This document shows positions 43,080 through 51,086 of a DNA stretch of 64,000 bases, piece by piece. The position numbers and the translations under genes were made by a program. The stretch comes from Chryseobacterium limigenitum (lineage in GTDB: Bacteria; Bacteroidota; Bacteroidia; Flavobacteriales; Weeksellaceae). The stretch's first letter is position 1. Each line of letters begins with the position of its first letter. The notes beneath the pieces were generated by a model. It was given only the letters and a program-made list of their open reading frames with translations, was not told where the DNA came from and did not search any database. The stretch is from assembly GCF_900114875.1 (NCBI RefSeq), contig NZ_FPKW01000012.1, positions 62,001-126,000 on the forward strand, written 5' to 3'.

Positions 43080-44039
43080 TTATAATTGCTTCAGAATATC
43101 TTCTGCCGAAGCTCTTTCTTTATAATCAGGATTAAAATGTCTCCAGGAGATCACTTTATTTTCATCAAGAATATACGTTGCAGAAACAGGCAGTCTTCCT
43201 GAGTTATCAGATCTGCTTGTTGTGAAGCCATCTACTTTTGAAGTATAAGCAGCTAAAGTTTTACTATCCGGAGTGTAGAGAACGTCAAATGCTTCCGCAA
43301 TTTTGTAGCCTTCATCATACAAAACCGTATAGCCTGTTTTTGTTTTTTCGAGAGTCTTTTCTATAAATTCCGGCTTTTCAGGGGAGATAATAACCAGTCT
43401 GGCATTTTTAGCTTTTAATTCCTGAGATAAGTTTTGAAGCGATTCAATATATTTGTTACAGTATGGGCACCATTGTCCGCGGATGAAAACCAAAATCAAT
43501 TTTTCTTTTTCTTTGGATGAAGAAAATGTCTTTCCTAAATGATCTTTTGCCGAAAAATCCGCAATTTTATCTCCAACCATTTTTCCTTTCACCATATCAA
43601 GTGTTTTTGGAGCCATGCCTGATGAAACTTTACTTAAAACTGAAGCTCCGACTGTCGAAAACTGCTCAGCATTATAATATCCAAAATCATATTGAACCAA
43701 TTTTCCCGTTGCATCCAGAAATAAAAATGATGGAAGATTGACGATTTTAAACTCTTTTGCCAATGCCACACCTTCTTTCTCTGCATCTATCGCAAGGTTT
43801 ACAAAACTTTTGTTGAATAATTCTCCAACTTTAGGATCAGTAAAAGTGTTTTTCTGCATCAATTTACACGGCCCACACCAAGTCGTGTAAATATCTATGA
43901 AAATAAGCTTGTTTTCTTTTTTGGCAATTTGTTTTGCAGCTTCAAGATCAATGCTTTGAAAGTTGATCCCTTTTTTACTTTGTGCATTAGCGGAAATTCC
44001 GATCAATAAGCACAGACTGAATACAATTGTTTTAAACAT
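43080..44039 (-). CDS. Thioredoxin-peroxiredoxin fusion, periplasmic
   Basis: 319 residues from the ATG at 44039, chosen because it gives a signal peptide (MFKTIVFSLCLLIGISANAQ). Domain 1 (~25-140) is thioredoxin-like with the active site YTTWCGPCKLMQKNTF. Domain 2 (~155-319) is AhpC/TSA-like: FSAKDHLGKTF, VFIRGQWCPYCNKYIESLQN, LVIISPEKPEF, ATYILDENKVISWRHFNPDYKER. So it combines a disulfide reductase with a peroxiredoxin-type fold. It may be recycled by DsbD and could donate thiols to the neighbouring outer-membrane protein (inference). Confidence 0.88.
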   Translation of the reverse strand: MFKTIVFSLCLLIGISANAQSKKGINFQSIDLEAAKQIAKKENKLIFIDIYTTWCGPCKLMQKNTFTDPKVGELFNKSFVNLAIDAEKEGVALAKEFKIVNLPSFLFLDATGKLVQYDFGYYNAEQFSTVGASVLSKVSSGMAPKTLDMVKGKMVGDKIADFSAKDHLGKTFSSSKEKEKLILVFIRGQWCPYCNKYIESLQNLSQELKAKNARLVIISPEKPEFIEKTLEKTKTGYTVLYDEGYKIAEAFDVLYTPDSKTLAAYTSKVDGFTTSRSDNSGRLPVSATYILDENKVISWRHFNPDYKERASAEDILKQL

Positions 44040-44075
44040 AATATTGATATTTAATAGTAAGTTCCAAAAACAAAA

Positions 44076-44105
44076 AAAAATCACCCAGCTTTTGGATGAT
44101 TTTTT
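44076..44105 (-). terminator. Terminator of the ECF sigma gene
   Basis: Stem AAAAAATCA-CC/GG-TGATTTTTT with one mismatch and a long minus-strand T run, 22 bases past the stop at 44127. It separates the sigma gene from the thioredoxin-like gene. Confidence 0.8.
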
Positions 44106-44126
44106 ATAATTAACTGTATTTCAGTC

Positions 44127-44681
44127 TTAAAAATTGTCTTTATTTTTTATTTTTCGAATTTGTTCAACACATTTGTACTTCTGATTCTGTGCATTATGCT
44201 TGCTGGAATATTGGTATTTGGTCTGAATTTCTTCAATACTTTTATTTTTCATGAAAATATCCTGAATTAGATTTTTACAATGGGTAGAGATAGAATTGAT
44301 ATAATCATTAAGTTTATGCCAATAATCTCTTTCGTTTTCAATAGCTAAATTAATTTCGGCCTGATTTTTTGTATAATAATTTTCCGGAATTTCTATTAAA
44401 AATTCTTTATTCCTAAGTTTTTTCAACCATAAATTTTTTGAGATTCCTGAAACATAAATGCCAAGACAGGTGTATGCCTTGAAGTTGTCGGCATATAATT
44501 TCTCGTACAAAATAAGCAATGCATCTTGAAAAATATCCTCAGCATCTTCTAAATTTCCTTTGTTGTTAAGGACAAATTTTTTAGTGTAAATAAAGTATTG
44601 TTGATATAAAATGGCGAAAGCTACATTGCTGTTTCTCCTGAAATCATCTATTATTAGATTATTTGTTGTTTTTCGGTCCAT
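44127..44681 (-). CDS. ECF-type RNA polymerase sigma factor
   Basis: 184 residues. Region 2 is clear: NVAFAILYQQYFIYTKKFV and NLEDAEDIFQDALLILYEKL. Region 4 is present in weaker form near the end (IEEIQTKYQYSSKHNAQNQK, then CVEQIRKI), a helix-turn-helix for the -35-type element. Its first 28 bases overlap the end of tilS on the same strand, so it is translated from the tilS message. No anti-sigma gene is adjacent. Targets are unknown; the following redox genes lie past a terminator and could be its regulon. Confidence 0.88.
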   Translation of the reverse strand: MDRKTTNNLIIDDFRRNSNVAFAILYQQYFIYTKKFVLNNKGNLEDAEDIFQDALLILYEKLYADNFKAYTCLGIYVSGISKNLWLKKLRNKEFLIEIPENYYTKNQAEINLAIENERDYWHKLNDYINSISTHCKNLIQDIFMKNKSIEEIQTKYQYSSKHNAQNQKYKCVEQIRKIKNKDNF

Positions 44682-45979
44682 TTTATTTTCAATATTTTTT
44701 TGGTGTGTTTACCTGCAGAAAATCTGCCGTCCTGTCTGTAAGGCAATATACCTAAAATCTGATCTTTGGCATCGCATAATAACCAAGTATTTTCTTTTTC
44801 AAAAAAAGATAATTTTTCGTCTCTGAGGAATTTAGAAATCTTCTTTTTCCCTTTCATTCCGATTGGGAAAAATACATCACCTTCTTTCTTTTTTCTCAGT
44901 TTTACAGGAAGACTGATTTTTTCAATATCTAAAAGCCATTCGAATGATTCTGCAGTTGAAATCTTTAATTCCAGACTTTCAGGAAGTATTATTTCATGAT
45001 TTTCATTGATATTTAAAATAATTTCTTCTGGTTTTTCATTCAGAATATCAGATAATTTAAGTTTTGAAAATATCAATTCATTTCGATTGATGATTAATTG
45101 ATATTCTTTTGAAAAGAATGAGCTTCCGTTTTCAGCTTTGAAAATTTTCGAAATTTCCTCTTCCTGATTGAAACCATATTTTTTTAAAATTTCAAACTTT
45201 ACAAAATCACTTTCCTCATTCAGCTTTTCTTTGGATAAGATTTTATGGTCTTTGTTAAATGTTGAAAGCCGATTTTCTATTTCTTTGATTTGATTCTGGA
45301 CAAAATCTTTGGTCTGATTTAAATATGAAGAGCTTTTCCCGAAGTTTTCCAGGAAATGGTCGTTTGTTTCCAAAAGCTTGGGAACAATCTCGTTTCTGAT
45401 TTTATTTCTTAAATAATCACTTTTTTTATTAGAAAGATCTTCACGGAATTCAATACTGTTTTTTTTAGCAAATTCGTAAATTTCTTCTTTTGAAAATTGC
45501 AGAAGCGGACGAAGAATATTGTTGTCATTAGGAGGAATTCCGCTCAAACCATTAATTCCAGAAGCTTTTGACAGATTAATAATGAAAGTTTCCAGTTGAT
45601 CATTCAAATGATGGGCAGTTACTAAAAACTCGAGTTTTTCCTGCTGTTGAATTTGTTTAAAGAAATTATATCGAAGTTCTCTCGCCCAAAGCTGAATGGA
45701 ATTTTCTGGTTTGTTGTCTTTCTCAGAAACTTCATACAAATGAAACGGAATATGATTTTTCTCACAAAAATCCTGAACCACCTTTTGATCGAGATCAGAA
45801 TCTTCTCCACGAAGTTTATAGTTAATATGTGCAACCTGAAACTTAATCCCCGAATTCAGAAACAAAGAAGCTAAAACCATAGAATCGGCACCGCCACTCA
45901 CCGCCAATAAATAGGAATGATTTTCAGGTGATTCAATGAGATTTTTTAATTGATTTTTAAAACTTAAATAGTCCAACAT
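44654..45979 (-). CDS. tilS: tRNA(Ile)-lysidine synthetase
   Basis: Converts C34 of the tRNA-Ile CAU anticodon to lysidine so it reads AUA. 441 residues. The PP-loop SYLLAVSGGADSMVLASLF is near 25, with AHHLNDQLETFIINLSKASG and the RNA-contacting IRNEIVPKLLETNDHF region, and the C-terminal domain containing GMKGKKKISKFLRDEKLSFF. A TATCTTTG box ends 23 bases before the start. The gene overlaps the sigma gene at its 3' end. Confidence 0.95.
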   Translation of the reverse strand: MLDYLSFKNQLKNLIESPENHSYLLAVSGGADSMVLASLFLNSGIKFQVAHINYKLRGEDSDLDQKVVQDFCEKNHIPFHLYEVSEKDNKPENSIQLWARELRYNFFKQIQQQEKLEFLVTAHHLNDQLETFIINLSKASGINGLSGIPPNDNNILRPLLQFSKEEIYEFAKKNSIEFREDLSNKKSDYLRNKIRNEIVPKLLETNDHFLENFGKSSSYLNQTKDFVQNQIKEIENRLSTFNKDHKILSKEKLNEESDFVKFEILKKYGFNQEEEISKIFKAENGSSFFSKEYQLIINRNELIFSKLKLSDILNEKPEEIILNINENHEIILPESLELKISTAESFEWLLDIEKISLPVKLRKKKEGDVFFPIGMKGKKKISKFLRDEKLSFFEKENTWLLCDAKDQILGILPYRQDGRFSAGKHTKKILKIKWTEKQQII

Positions 45980-46002
45980 CTGTGTTGAGAATTTCTTTTA
46001 TA

Positions 46003-46010
46003 CAAAGATA
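46003..46010 (-). promoter_or_regulatory. Promoter -7 box of tilS
   Basis: Minus-strand TATCTTTG, ending 23 bases before the ATG. No -33 TTG in range. Confidence 0.5.
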
Positions 46011-46035
46011 AACCATTAATTAAAATGAATTTTCC

Positions 46036-46043
46036 TAAATTTG
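46036..46043 (+). promoter_or_regulatory. Promoter -7 box of the OmpA-like gene
   Basis: TAAATTTG, 22 bases before the ATG at 46066. It is divergent from the tilS promoter. Confidence 0.45.
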
Positions 46044-46065
46044 ATTCGTCTAAAAAAGATTATTT

Positions 46066-46899
46066 ATGAAGATTATTAAAATTCTAGCAGTTTCTGCGAT
46101 GGCGTTGGGGATGACATCTTGTATCAGCAAAAAGCAATACGATGCTCTAAGTTCAAACTATAAGCAATGTATTGAAAACATTGGCGAAAGACAAAGAGAG
46201 ATCCAGGATCTGAAGTCTCAAAACTCTGCATTATCAGGAGAGAATAATTTATTAAAAAGTCAGCATGATGCTCTAAAATCATCATTGGATGCTTGTTTAT
46301 CTAATACAGGAAAAAGCTCTGCAAATATTGATAAATTGGTAAGCGAGATCAACTCTTCAAACTCTTATATCAAGCAGTTGATTTCTAATAATGCTAAAAA
46401 TGACAGCTTAAATTTAGCGTTATCAAACAAATTAAAAAGATCTTTGGATAATGTAACTGACGATGATGTTCAGGTAAAAGTATTGAAAGGGGTGGTTATG
46501 ATCTCACTTTCAGATAAAATGTTATATAAAGTTGGTGACTACAACGTATTGCCTGCAGCTCAGGAAGTATTAGGAAAAGTTGCTAAAGTAATCAACGATT
46601 ATGATAAATATTCAGTATTGATCGAAGGTAACACGGATAATTCTCCTTTGAGTTCTCCAAATTTACCAAGAGACAACTGGGATCTTTCTGCATTGAGAGG
46701 TACGTCGATTGCTAAAGTTTTACAGTCTCAATTCGGAGTTGATCCTGCAAGAATTACAGCAGGTGGACGCTCTGAATACAATCCTAAGGCGACAAACATG
46801 AGCGTTTCAGGAAGAGCAGAAAACAGAAGAACGGAGATCATCATTATGCCTAAGCTTGATGAATTCATGAAATTAATGGATATTGCTCCTAAGAAATAA
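46066..46899 (+). CDS. OmpA-family outer-membrane lipoprotein
   Basis: 277 residues. Lipoprotein signal (MKIIKILAVSAMALGMTS-Cys19), then a coiled-coil region ~25-125 (NIGERQREIQDLKSQNSAL, NLLKSQHDALKSSLDACL) and a C-terminal OmpA/MotB peptidoglycan-binding domain: SVLIEGNTDNSPL, NWDLSALRGTSIAKVL, RITAGGRSEYNP, GRAENRRTEIII. It is thought to tie the outer membrane to the peptidoglycan. Own promoter and terminator, so monocistronic. Confidence 0.92.
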   Translation: MKIIKILAVSAMALGMTSCISKKQYDALSSNYKQCIENIGERQREIQDLKSQNSALSGENNLLKSQHDALKSSLDACLSNTGKSSANIDKLVSEINSSNSYIKQLISNNAKNDSLNLALSNKLKRSLDNVTDDDVQVKVLKGVVMISLSDKMLYKVGDYNVLPAAQEVLGKVAKVINDYDKYSVLIEGNTDNSPLSSPNLPRDNWDLSALRGTSIAKVLQSQFGVDPARITAGGRSEYNPKATNMSVSGRAENRRTEIIIMPKLDEFMKLMDIAPKK

Positions 46900-46920
46900 A
46901 AATTTCAAATTCAACGATAA

Positions 46921-46954
46921 AAAATAACTCCCGGAGAAATTCGAGAGTTATTTT
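46921..46954. terminator. Bidirectional terminator after the OmpA-like gene
   Basis: Stem AAAATAACTC/GAGTTATTTT with an imperfect inner CCGGA/TCGA part, followed by a T run. It sits between the convergent ends at 46899 and 46960. Confidence 0.8.
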
Positions 46955-46959
46955 TTTAA

Positions 46960-47115
46960 TCAAATTAATTCTTCTTTTTTCAATAATGAAATAATTCGTT
47001 GAAAAAATGAATTGGATATTTCAGGTTTAGTTTTTTTTAAAGAAGAATCCGCCTTGCCCAAAGGCATTGCGGTCTTCTGATTCTTAGTGTTAATTTGTTT
47101 TTCCCCTACATTCAT
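46960..47115 (-). CDS. Probable small basic protein (51 aa)
   Basis: ATG at 47115. The product is polar and basic: MNVGEKQINTKNQKTAMPLG, with a C-terminal amphipathic helix FFQRIISLLKKEEL. A TACCTTTG promoter box ends 33 bases before this ATG, and a hairpin follows its stop. These bracket the frame as a gene. A longer in-frame start at 47169 lies upstream of the box and was rejected. Function unknown. Confidence 0.55.
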   Translation of the reverse strand: MNVGEKQINTKNQKTAMPLGKADSSLKKTKPEISNSFFQRIISLLKKEELI

Positions 47116-47148
47116 TTTATTTTTTCTTAGTGTTTTTACCCGTCTTTG

Positions 47149-47156
47149 CAAAGGTA
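47149..47156 (-). promoter_or_regulatory. Promoter -7 box of the 51-residue gene
   Basis: Minus-strand TACCTTTG (TAnnTTTG), 33 bases before the ATG at 47115. No TTG at the -33 position. Confidence 0.45.
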
Positions 47157-47294
47157 TAGGAATAGTCATTCGAAAACATCCGTATTTTTACGGTAATTAG
47201 TATGGGGTTTTCCCTGTTTTTCGGAGAATCTTTGTTTCAAAGTTTATTCTTTTTCCTTATATTTAGTTAAATTTGACTCACAAAAATTGTAAGA

Positions 47295-47942
47295 ATGAGC
47301 TTTTTTGAAGAAAAGAATCCTGAAATGGACAGGTATCTGGAGACACACGCATCTTCCGAGCCTGAAATTCTGAAAAAACTGAGAAGAGAAACTTTTCAGA
47401 AAACGACACAGCCTCACATGATCTCGGGATATCAGCAAGGGAGACTTTTAACGATGATCTCCCAGATGTTGCAGCCTAAAAATGTTCTTGAAATCGGAAC
47501 TTTTACGGGATATGCTACTTTATGTTTAACAACGGGTTTAGCAAAAGACGGAAAAATAACAACGTTGGATGTAAATGAAGATCTTGCTTATTTACCCAGA
47601 AAATATTTTCAGGAAAGTGAATATTCTAATCAGATTAATTTTAAACTTCAGGATGCAAAAGAATTCTTAAGGGAAACTGATGAGGTTTTCGACCTTGTTT
47701 TCATTGATGCTGATAAAGAAAATTATGCTGAATATTTTAGATTAATTAAGCCCAGAACAAAATCGGGTTCGGTAGTATTATTTGATAATGTTCTTTGGTA
47801 CGGGAAAGTTCTGGAAGAAAATCCGAAGCAGAGATCAACCCAAGTTATCAAGGAATTAAACGATTTGATCGCAAAAGATGATGATTTTGAAAATCTTATT
47901 TTACCTTTGCGTGACGGAGTAAATTTTCTGAGAAGGAAATAA
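47295..47942 (+). CDS. O-methyltransferase family 3 (CCoAOMT-like)
   Basis: 215 residues. SAM-binding motif LEIGTFTGYATLCLTTGLA, acidic loop ITTLDVNEDLAYLPRKYF, metal-site motif FDLVFIDADKENYAEYFRL and GSVVLFDNVLWYGKV place it with the cation-dependent O-methyltransferases. The substrate is probably a catechol-like small molecule or a modified tRNA base (TrmR-like enzymes share this fold). No clear neighbour link; the next gene is 89 bases downstream. Confidence 0.9.
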   Translation: MSFFEEKNPEMDRYLETHASSEPEILKKLRRETFQKTTQPHMISGYQQGRLLTMISQMLQPKNVLEIGTFTGYATLCLTTGLAKDGKITTLDVNEDLAYLPRKYFQESEYSNQINFKLQDAKEFLRETDEVFDLVFIDADKENYAEYFRLIKPRTKSGSVVLFDNVLWYGKVLEENPKQRSTQVIKELNDLIAKDDDFENLILPLRDGVNFLRRK

Positions 47943-48031
47943 ATTAAAAGGTTTAAAAATTAAATTATTAAAAGAGCAAGCAGTCTCTAATTTTTTCATC
48001 TTTAAATCATTCAATCTTTTAATTAAAGTCA

Positions 48032-48748
48032 ATGGATAAAGGAATTTGTAATGTTACAGTAGCACCGGTGCGCGCAGAAAATTCTGACAAAGCAGAAATT
48101 GTTACGGAAATATTGTTCGGAGAAAGCGCAGATATTTTGGAGGTTAATAAAAACTGGACCAGAATAAAAATGCATTATGACGGTTATGAAGGATGGATGG
48201 ATACCAAACAGATAAAACCTGTAACAGACGAAGAACTAGCTAATAGAAAAGTTACGGTGATCACTGAAGATTTTTCGTCGGTTCTTACCAATGATGGCAG
48301 AACTTTATTGTCGATGGGTTCTGAAGTTGAGTTTCAGGCTGTAGCTTCAAGAAGAAGTCATGATCTCCGCGAAAGTGTTGCTTTAACGGCAAAAGAATTC
48401 CTTAATGTGCCTTATTTATGGGGTGGTAAAAGTTTTTTTGCGGTAGACTGCTCCGGTTTTACACAATTGGTGTATAAAGTTCATAATATTAAGCTGCCAA
48501 GAGATACATATCAACAGGCAGAAGTAGGGGAGGCACTCACTTTTGTTGAAGAAAGTCAGCTTGGTGATCTTGCTTTTTTTGAAAATCCTGAGGGGAAAAT
48601 TATTCATGTCGGGATTATGCTTGATAACCAGAAAATTATTCATGCTTCCGGTAAAGTGAGAATCGATACGCTCGATTCTACTGGCATTTTCAATAAGGAA
48701 CTGAATAAGCATACCCATAAATTAAGAGTGATTAAAAGTATTCTTTAA
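48032..48748 (+). CDS. NlpC/P60 peptidase with SH3 domain
   Basis: 238 residues. An N-terminal bacterial SH3-like region (~1-65, VRAENSDKAEIVTEILFGE, YEGWMDTKQI) and a second one up to ~115 lead to an NlpC/P60 domain with catalytic Cys in FFAVDCSGFTQLVYKVH and His in GKIIHVGIML, and a later IIHASGKVRID. Such enzymes cleave gamma-D-Glu-diaminopimelate bonds in peptidoglycan. No signal peptide was seen at this start, which is unusual for a wall enzyme and suggests cytoplasmic recycling of peptides or a misjudged N-terminus. Two bases separate it from the DUF1648 gene. Confidence 0.9.
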   Translation: MDKGICNVTVAPVRAENSDKAEIVTEILFGESADILEVNKNWTRIKMHYDGYEGWMDTKQIKPVTDEELANRKVTVITEDFSSVLTNDGRTLLSMGSEVEFQAVASRRSHDLRESVALTAKEFLNVPYLWGGKSFFAVDCSGFTQLVYKVHNIKLPRDTYQQAEVGEALTFVEESQLGDLAFFENPEGKIIHVGIMLDNQKIIHASGKVRIDTLDSTGIFNKELNKHTHKLRVIKSIL

Positions 48749-48750
48749 AT

Positions 48751-49221
48751 ATGAAAATCTCTAGCATATTATTAGTTGTAAACACTCTTTTGCTTGTAGT
48801 AATTTGGGCTTTTACAGGAATGAAATATGCTGGATTACCTGATATTATTCCTACCCATTTTAATTTTCAGGGTAATGTAGATGGTGAATCCCGAAAGGCA
48901 GCAATTTGGGCTTTACCATGTATTGCTACATTTATTTCTGTTCTCTTTGCAGGACTTTCTAGAGAGCCCAATTCTACTTTATTAAACGTTCCCAAAAGTT
49001 TTCGAAATAAGAAGACGTTAGAACTATACCTATATTCTATTCAATTTCCTGTGATGCTTTTGTTCTTGGATATTATTATAGAAAGTATCTGTATTGCAGA
49101 AGGTAGGCAGGCTAAGCTGAGCGAGCTTATTTTTTTTATTGTGGGATTATTATTTGCTGTGATTGGAGTTGGTCTTGTAAAATCAATTCAGGAAGGAATA
49201 AGAAGTAAGGTTAACCATTAA
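48751..49221 (+). CDS. DUF1648 membrane protein
   Basis: 156 residues with about four transmembrane helices: ILLVVNTLLLVVIWAFTGM, AIWALPCIATFISVLFAGL, and two more near 100-145. The motif LPDIIPTHFNFQGNVDGESR after the first helix is the DUF1648 signature, shared with SdpI-type and other small membrane proteins. Function is unknown. It starts 2 bases after the peptidase and ends 11 bases before waaA, so the three are likely one transcript. Confidence 0.88.
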   Translation: MKISSILLVVNTLLLVVIWAFTGMKYAGLPDIIPTHFNFQGNVDGESRKAAIWALPCIATFISVLFAGLSREPNSTLLNVPKSFRNKKTLELYLYSIQFPVMLLFLDIIIESICIAEGRQAKLSELIFFIVGLLFAVIGVGLVKSIQEGIRSKVNH

Positions 49222-49232
49222 AATAATCAGGT

Positions 49233-50468
49233 TTGAATTTTCTTTACAACATATTTGTTAATCTTCTCATTTTCGGAATGAAGGTTTTTTCGTTGTTTAA
49301 TGATAAAACTAAAAAAGGCGTTGAAGGAAGAAAACAATCGTTACATATCATCAAATCCAAGCTTTCACAATCAGATAAGGTAATCTGGATGCATGCTGCA
49401 AGCTTGGGCGAATATGAGCAGGGTCTGCCTGTTTTAGAAAAGTTGAAAGAACAGTTTCCTACACATAAAATTCTTGTGACTTTTTTCTCACCTTCTGGAT
49501 ATGAAAATGTTATTAAAAAGAAGCATATTGCAGATGTTATCTGTTATCTTCCTTTCGATAAAAAATCTGTGGTAAAAGAATTTGTTTCTCAGTTTAAAGC
49601 TGAACTATTTTTTACGGTGAAATATGATTATTGGTATAATCTTTTGTCAGAATTAAAAGCTCAGGGCGCAAAAACATATGTTATTTCTGCCTTATTTTAT
49701 GAAAATCAATCCTTCTTTACATCGTATGGGAAGTGGTTTGTAAGGCAATTACAGAATAATATCGACTGGTTTTTTCATCAGACAGAAATGTCTTTCGCTC
49801 TTGCAAAAAGTGTTGGTTTAAATAATTCTTCAATTGCCGGAGATACAAGATTTGATCGTGTAAAACAATTGCGTGAAAGAGATAATCATGTGAAATTTAT
49901 CAAAGAATTTATTGATAATAAGAAAACGATTGTTTTTGGAAGTTCTTGGAGTTCAGAAGAAAAGATCGCGGAGATTATTTTTAAAACAAATTCTGATATT
50001 AAGATGATTATTGCTCCTCACGATTTGAAAAGAGTGCAAAATTTGAAACAAATTTTTCCTGATGCTTTGTTGTACAGCGAAATTTCAGATCAATCATCTA
50101 TGATCACCCATCATTTATTAATCATAGATAGCATCGGATTATTGTCAAAACTCTATTCTTACGCTGATACTGCGGTTGTAGGAGGTGGTTTCCATGATGC
50201 CGGATTGCATAATATTTTAGAAGCAGCAACTTTCGGTGTTCCTGTAATTTTTGGAAATCATTATAGGAAAAACCCTGAAGCTGATGATCTGATTAAAGCT
50301 TATGGAGGAAAATCGTTTGAAGAAGAAAATGTAGCTGCAGATTTTGCATTATTTCTTATGAACAGTGATAATGAGGAAGTACTAAACGAAATGTCTGCCA
50401 GCTCCAAGAAATTTGTTGATGAAAAGCCGAATTCAACAAAAATTATTCTAAAGAAAATTCTATCTTAA
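49233..50468 (+). CDS. waaA: 3-deoxy-D-manno-octulosonic acid (Kdo) transferase
   Basis: Adds Kdo to lipid A precursors at the inner membrane. 411 residues. An N-terminal membrane anchor (NFLYNIFVNLLIFGMKVFSL) leads to a GT-B fold: IWMHAASLGEYEQGLPVLE, LVTFFSPSGYENV, YLPFDKK, VISALFYENQSFF, IVFGSSWSSEEK, VVGGGFHDAGLHNILEAA. The start is TTG at 49233; the next ATG is 15 codons later and would remove the anchor. Its last 9 bases overlap the convergent gene at 50460. Confidence 0.93.
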   Translation: MNFLYNIFVNLLIFGMKVFSLFNDKTKKGVEGRKQSLHIIKSKLSQSDKVIWMHAASLGEYEQGLPVLEKLKEQFPTHKILVTFFSPSGYENVIKKKHIADVICYLPFDKKSVVKEFVSQFKAELFFTVKYDYWYNLLSELKAQGAKTYVISALFYENQSFFTSYGKWFVRQLQNNIDWFFHQTEMSFALAKSVGLNNSSIAGDTRFDRVKQLRERDNHVKFIKEFIDNKKTIVFGSSWSSEEKIAEIIFKTNSDIKMIIAPHDLKRVQNLKQIFPDALLYSEISDQSSMITHHLLIIDSIGLLSKLYSYADTAVVGGGFHDAGLHNILEAATFGVPVIFGNHYRKNPEADDLIKAYGGKSFEEENVAADFALFLMNSDNEEVLNEMSASSKKFVDEKPNSTKIILKKILS

Positions 50469-51086
50469 AAATCCCTGACTTTTTATTTCTTTCATGATCT
50501 GATCCAAATTATCGGGAATGTTTTCACATTTTAGCCAATTTAGATCTAAACTGTTATTAATACAAAGCTTTTGCAGATATGTATTTTGGTTTATTTTTTT
50601 GTGGAGGTCAGCTAAAAGTTCGTCAAATTCCATCCAGTAATCTTCATCTAATTTTTTAACTAAAATTAAAGCTCTGAAAATTTTATTAATGATATAAAGA
50701 TACAGTTTGTAAACATTGTCAAACCTTTGTCTGCCAAGGTCTTCGTTGCTTTCTAAAATTTCATTGATCAGTAATATGTGCAGGGAAACTTCTCCAAACT
50801 TATCGGTTGTGATTTTTATATGTTCCGTTATTTCTGCACTAATTTTTCTGATAATGGTCTGGAAATATTTTTGATTTCCGATGTATTTTGAAGCCAAAAG
50901 AACTTTTTCCTTCACATTTTCTTCCATCGCATCTCGCTTGTCATCGGTAGTTTCTGTGTCGATCAATTCAAAATACAATTTTTTAGACAAAAGTTTATCC
51001 TTTTTCAATAATCTGAAAATGAGACGGTCTTTTTCTACGGGAGAGAAATTGCTTAATGCGGCTTTAAATTCTTTTGAATACTCCAT
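50460..51086 (-). CDS. Conserved helical protein of unknown function
   Basis: 208 residues, almost entirely alpha-helical and charged, with no signal peptide or transmembrane segment. SNFSPVEKDRLIFRLLKKDK at the start resembles proteins that bind structured partners, but no family was recognised. Its ATG overlaps the stop of the upstream glycosyltransferase by one base (TAATG), so the two are coupled. The gene collides with waaA at its 3' end, leaving no room for a terminator. Confidence 0.8.
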   Translation of the reverse strand: MEYSKEFKAALSNFSPVEKDRLIFRLLKKDKLLSKKLYFELIDTETTDDKRDAMEENVKEKVLLASKYIGNQKYFQTIIRKISAEITEHIKITTDKFGEVSLHILLINEILESNEDLGRQRFDNVYKLYLYIINKIFRALILVKKLDEDYWMEFDELLADLHKKINQNTYLQKLCINNSLDLNWLKCENIPDNLDQIMKEIKSQGFLR

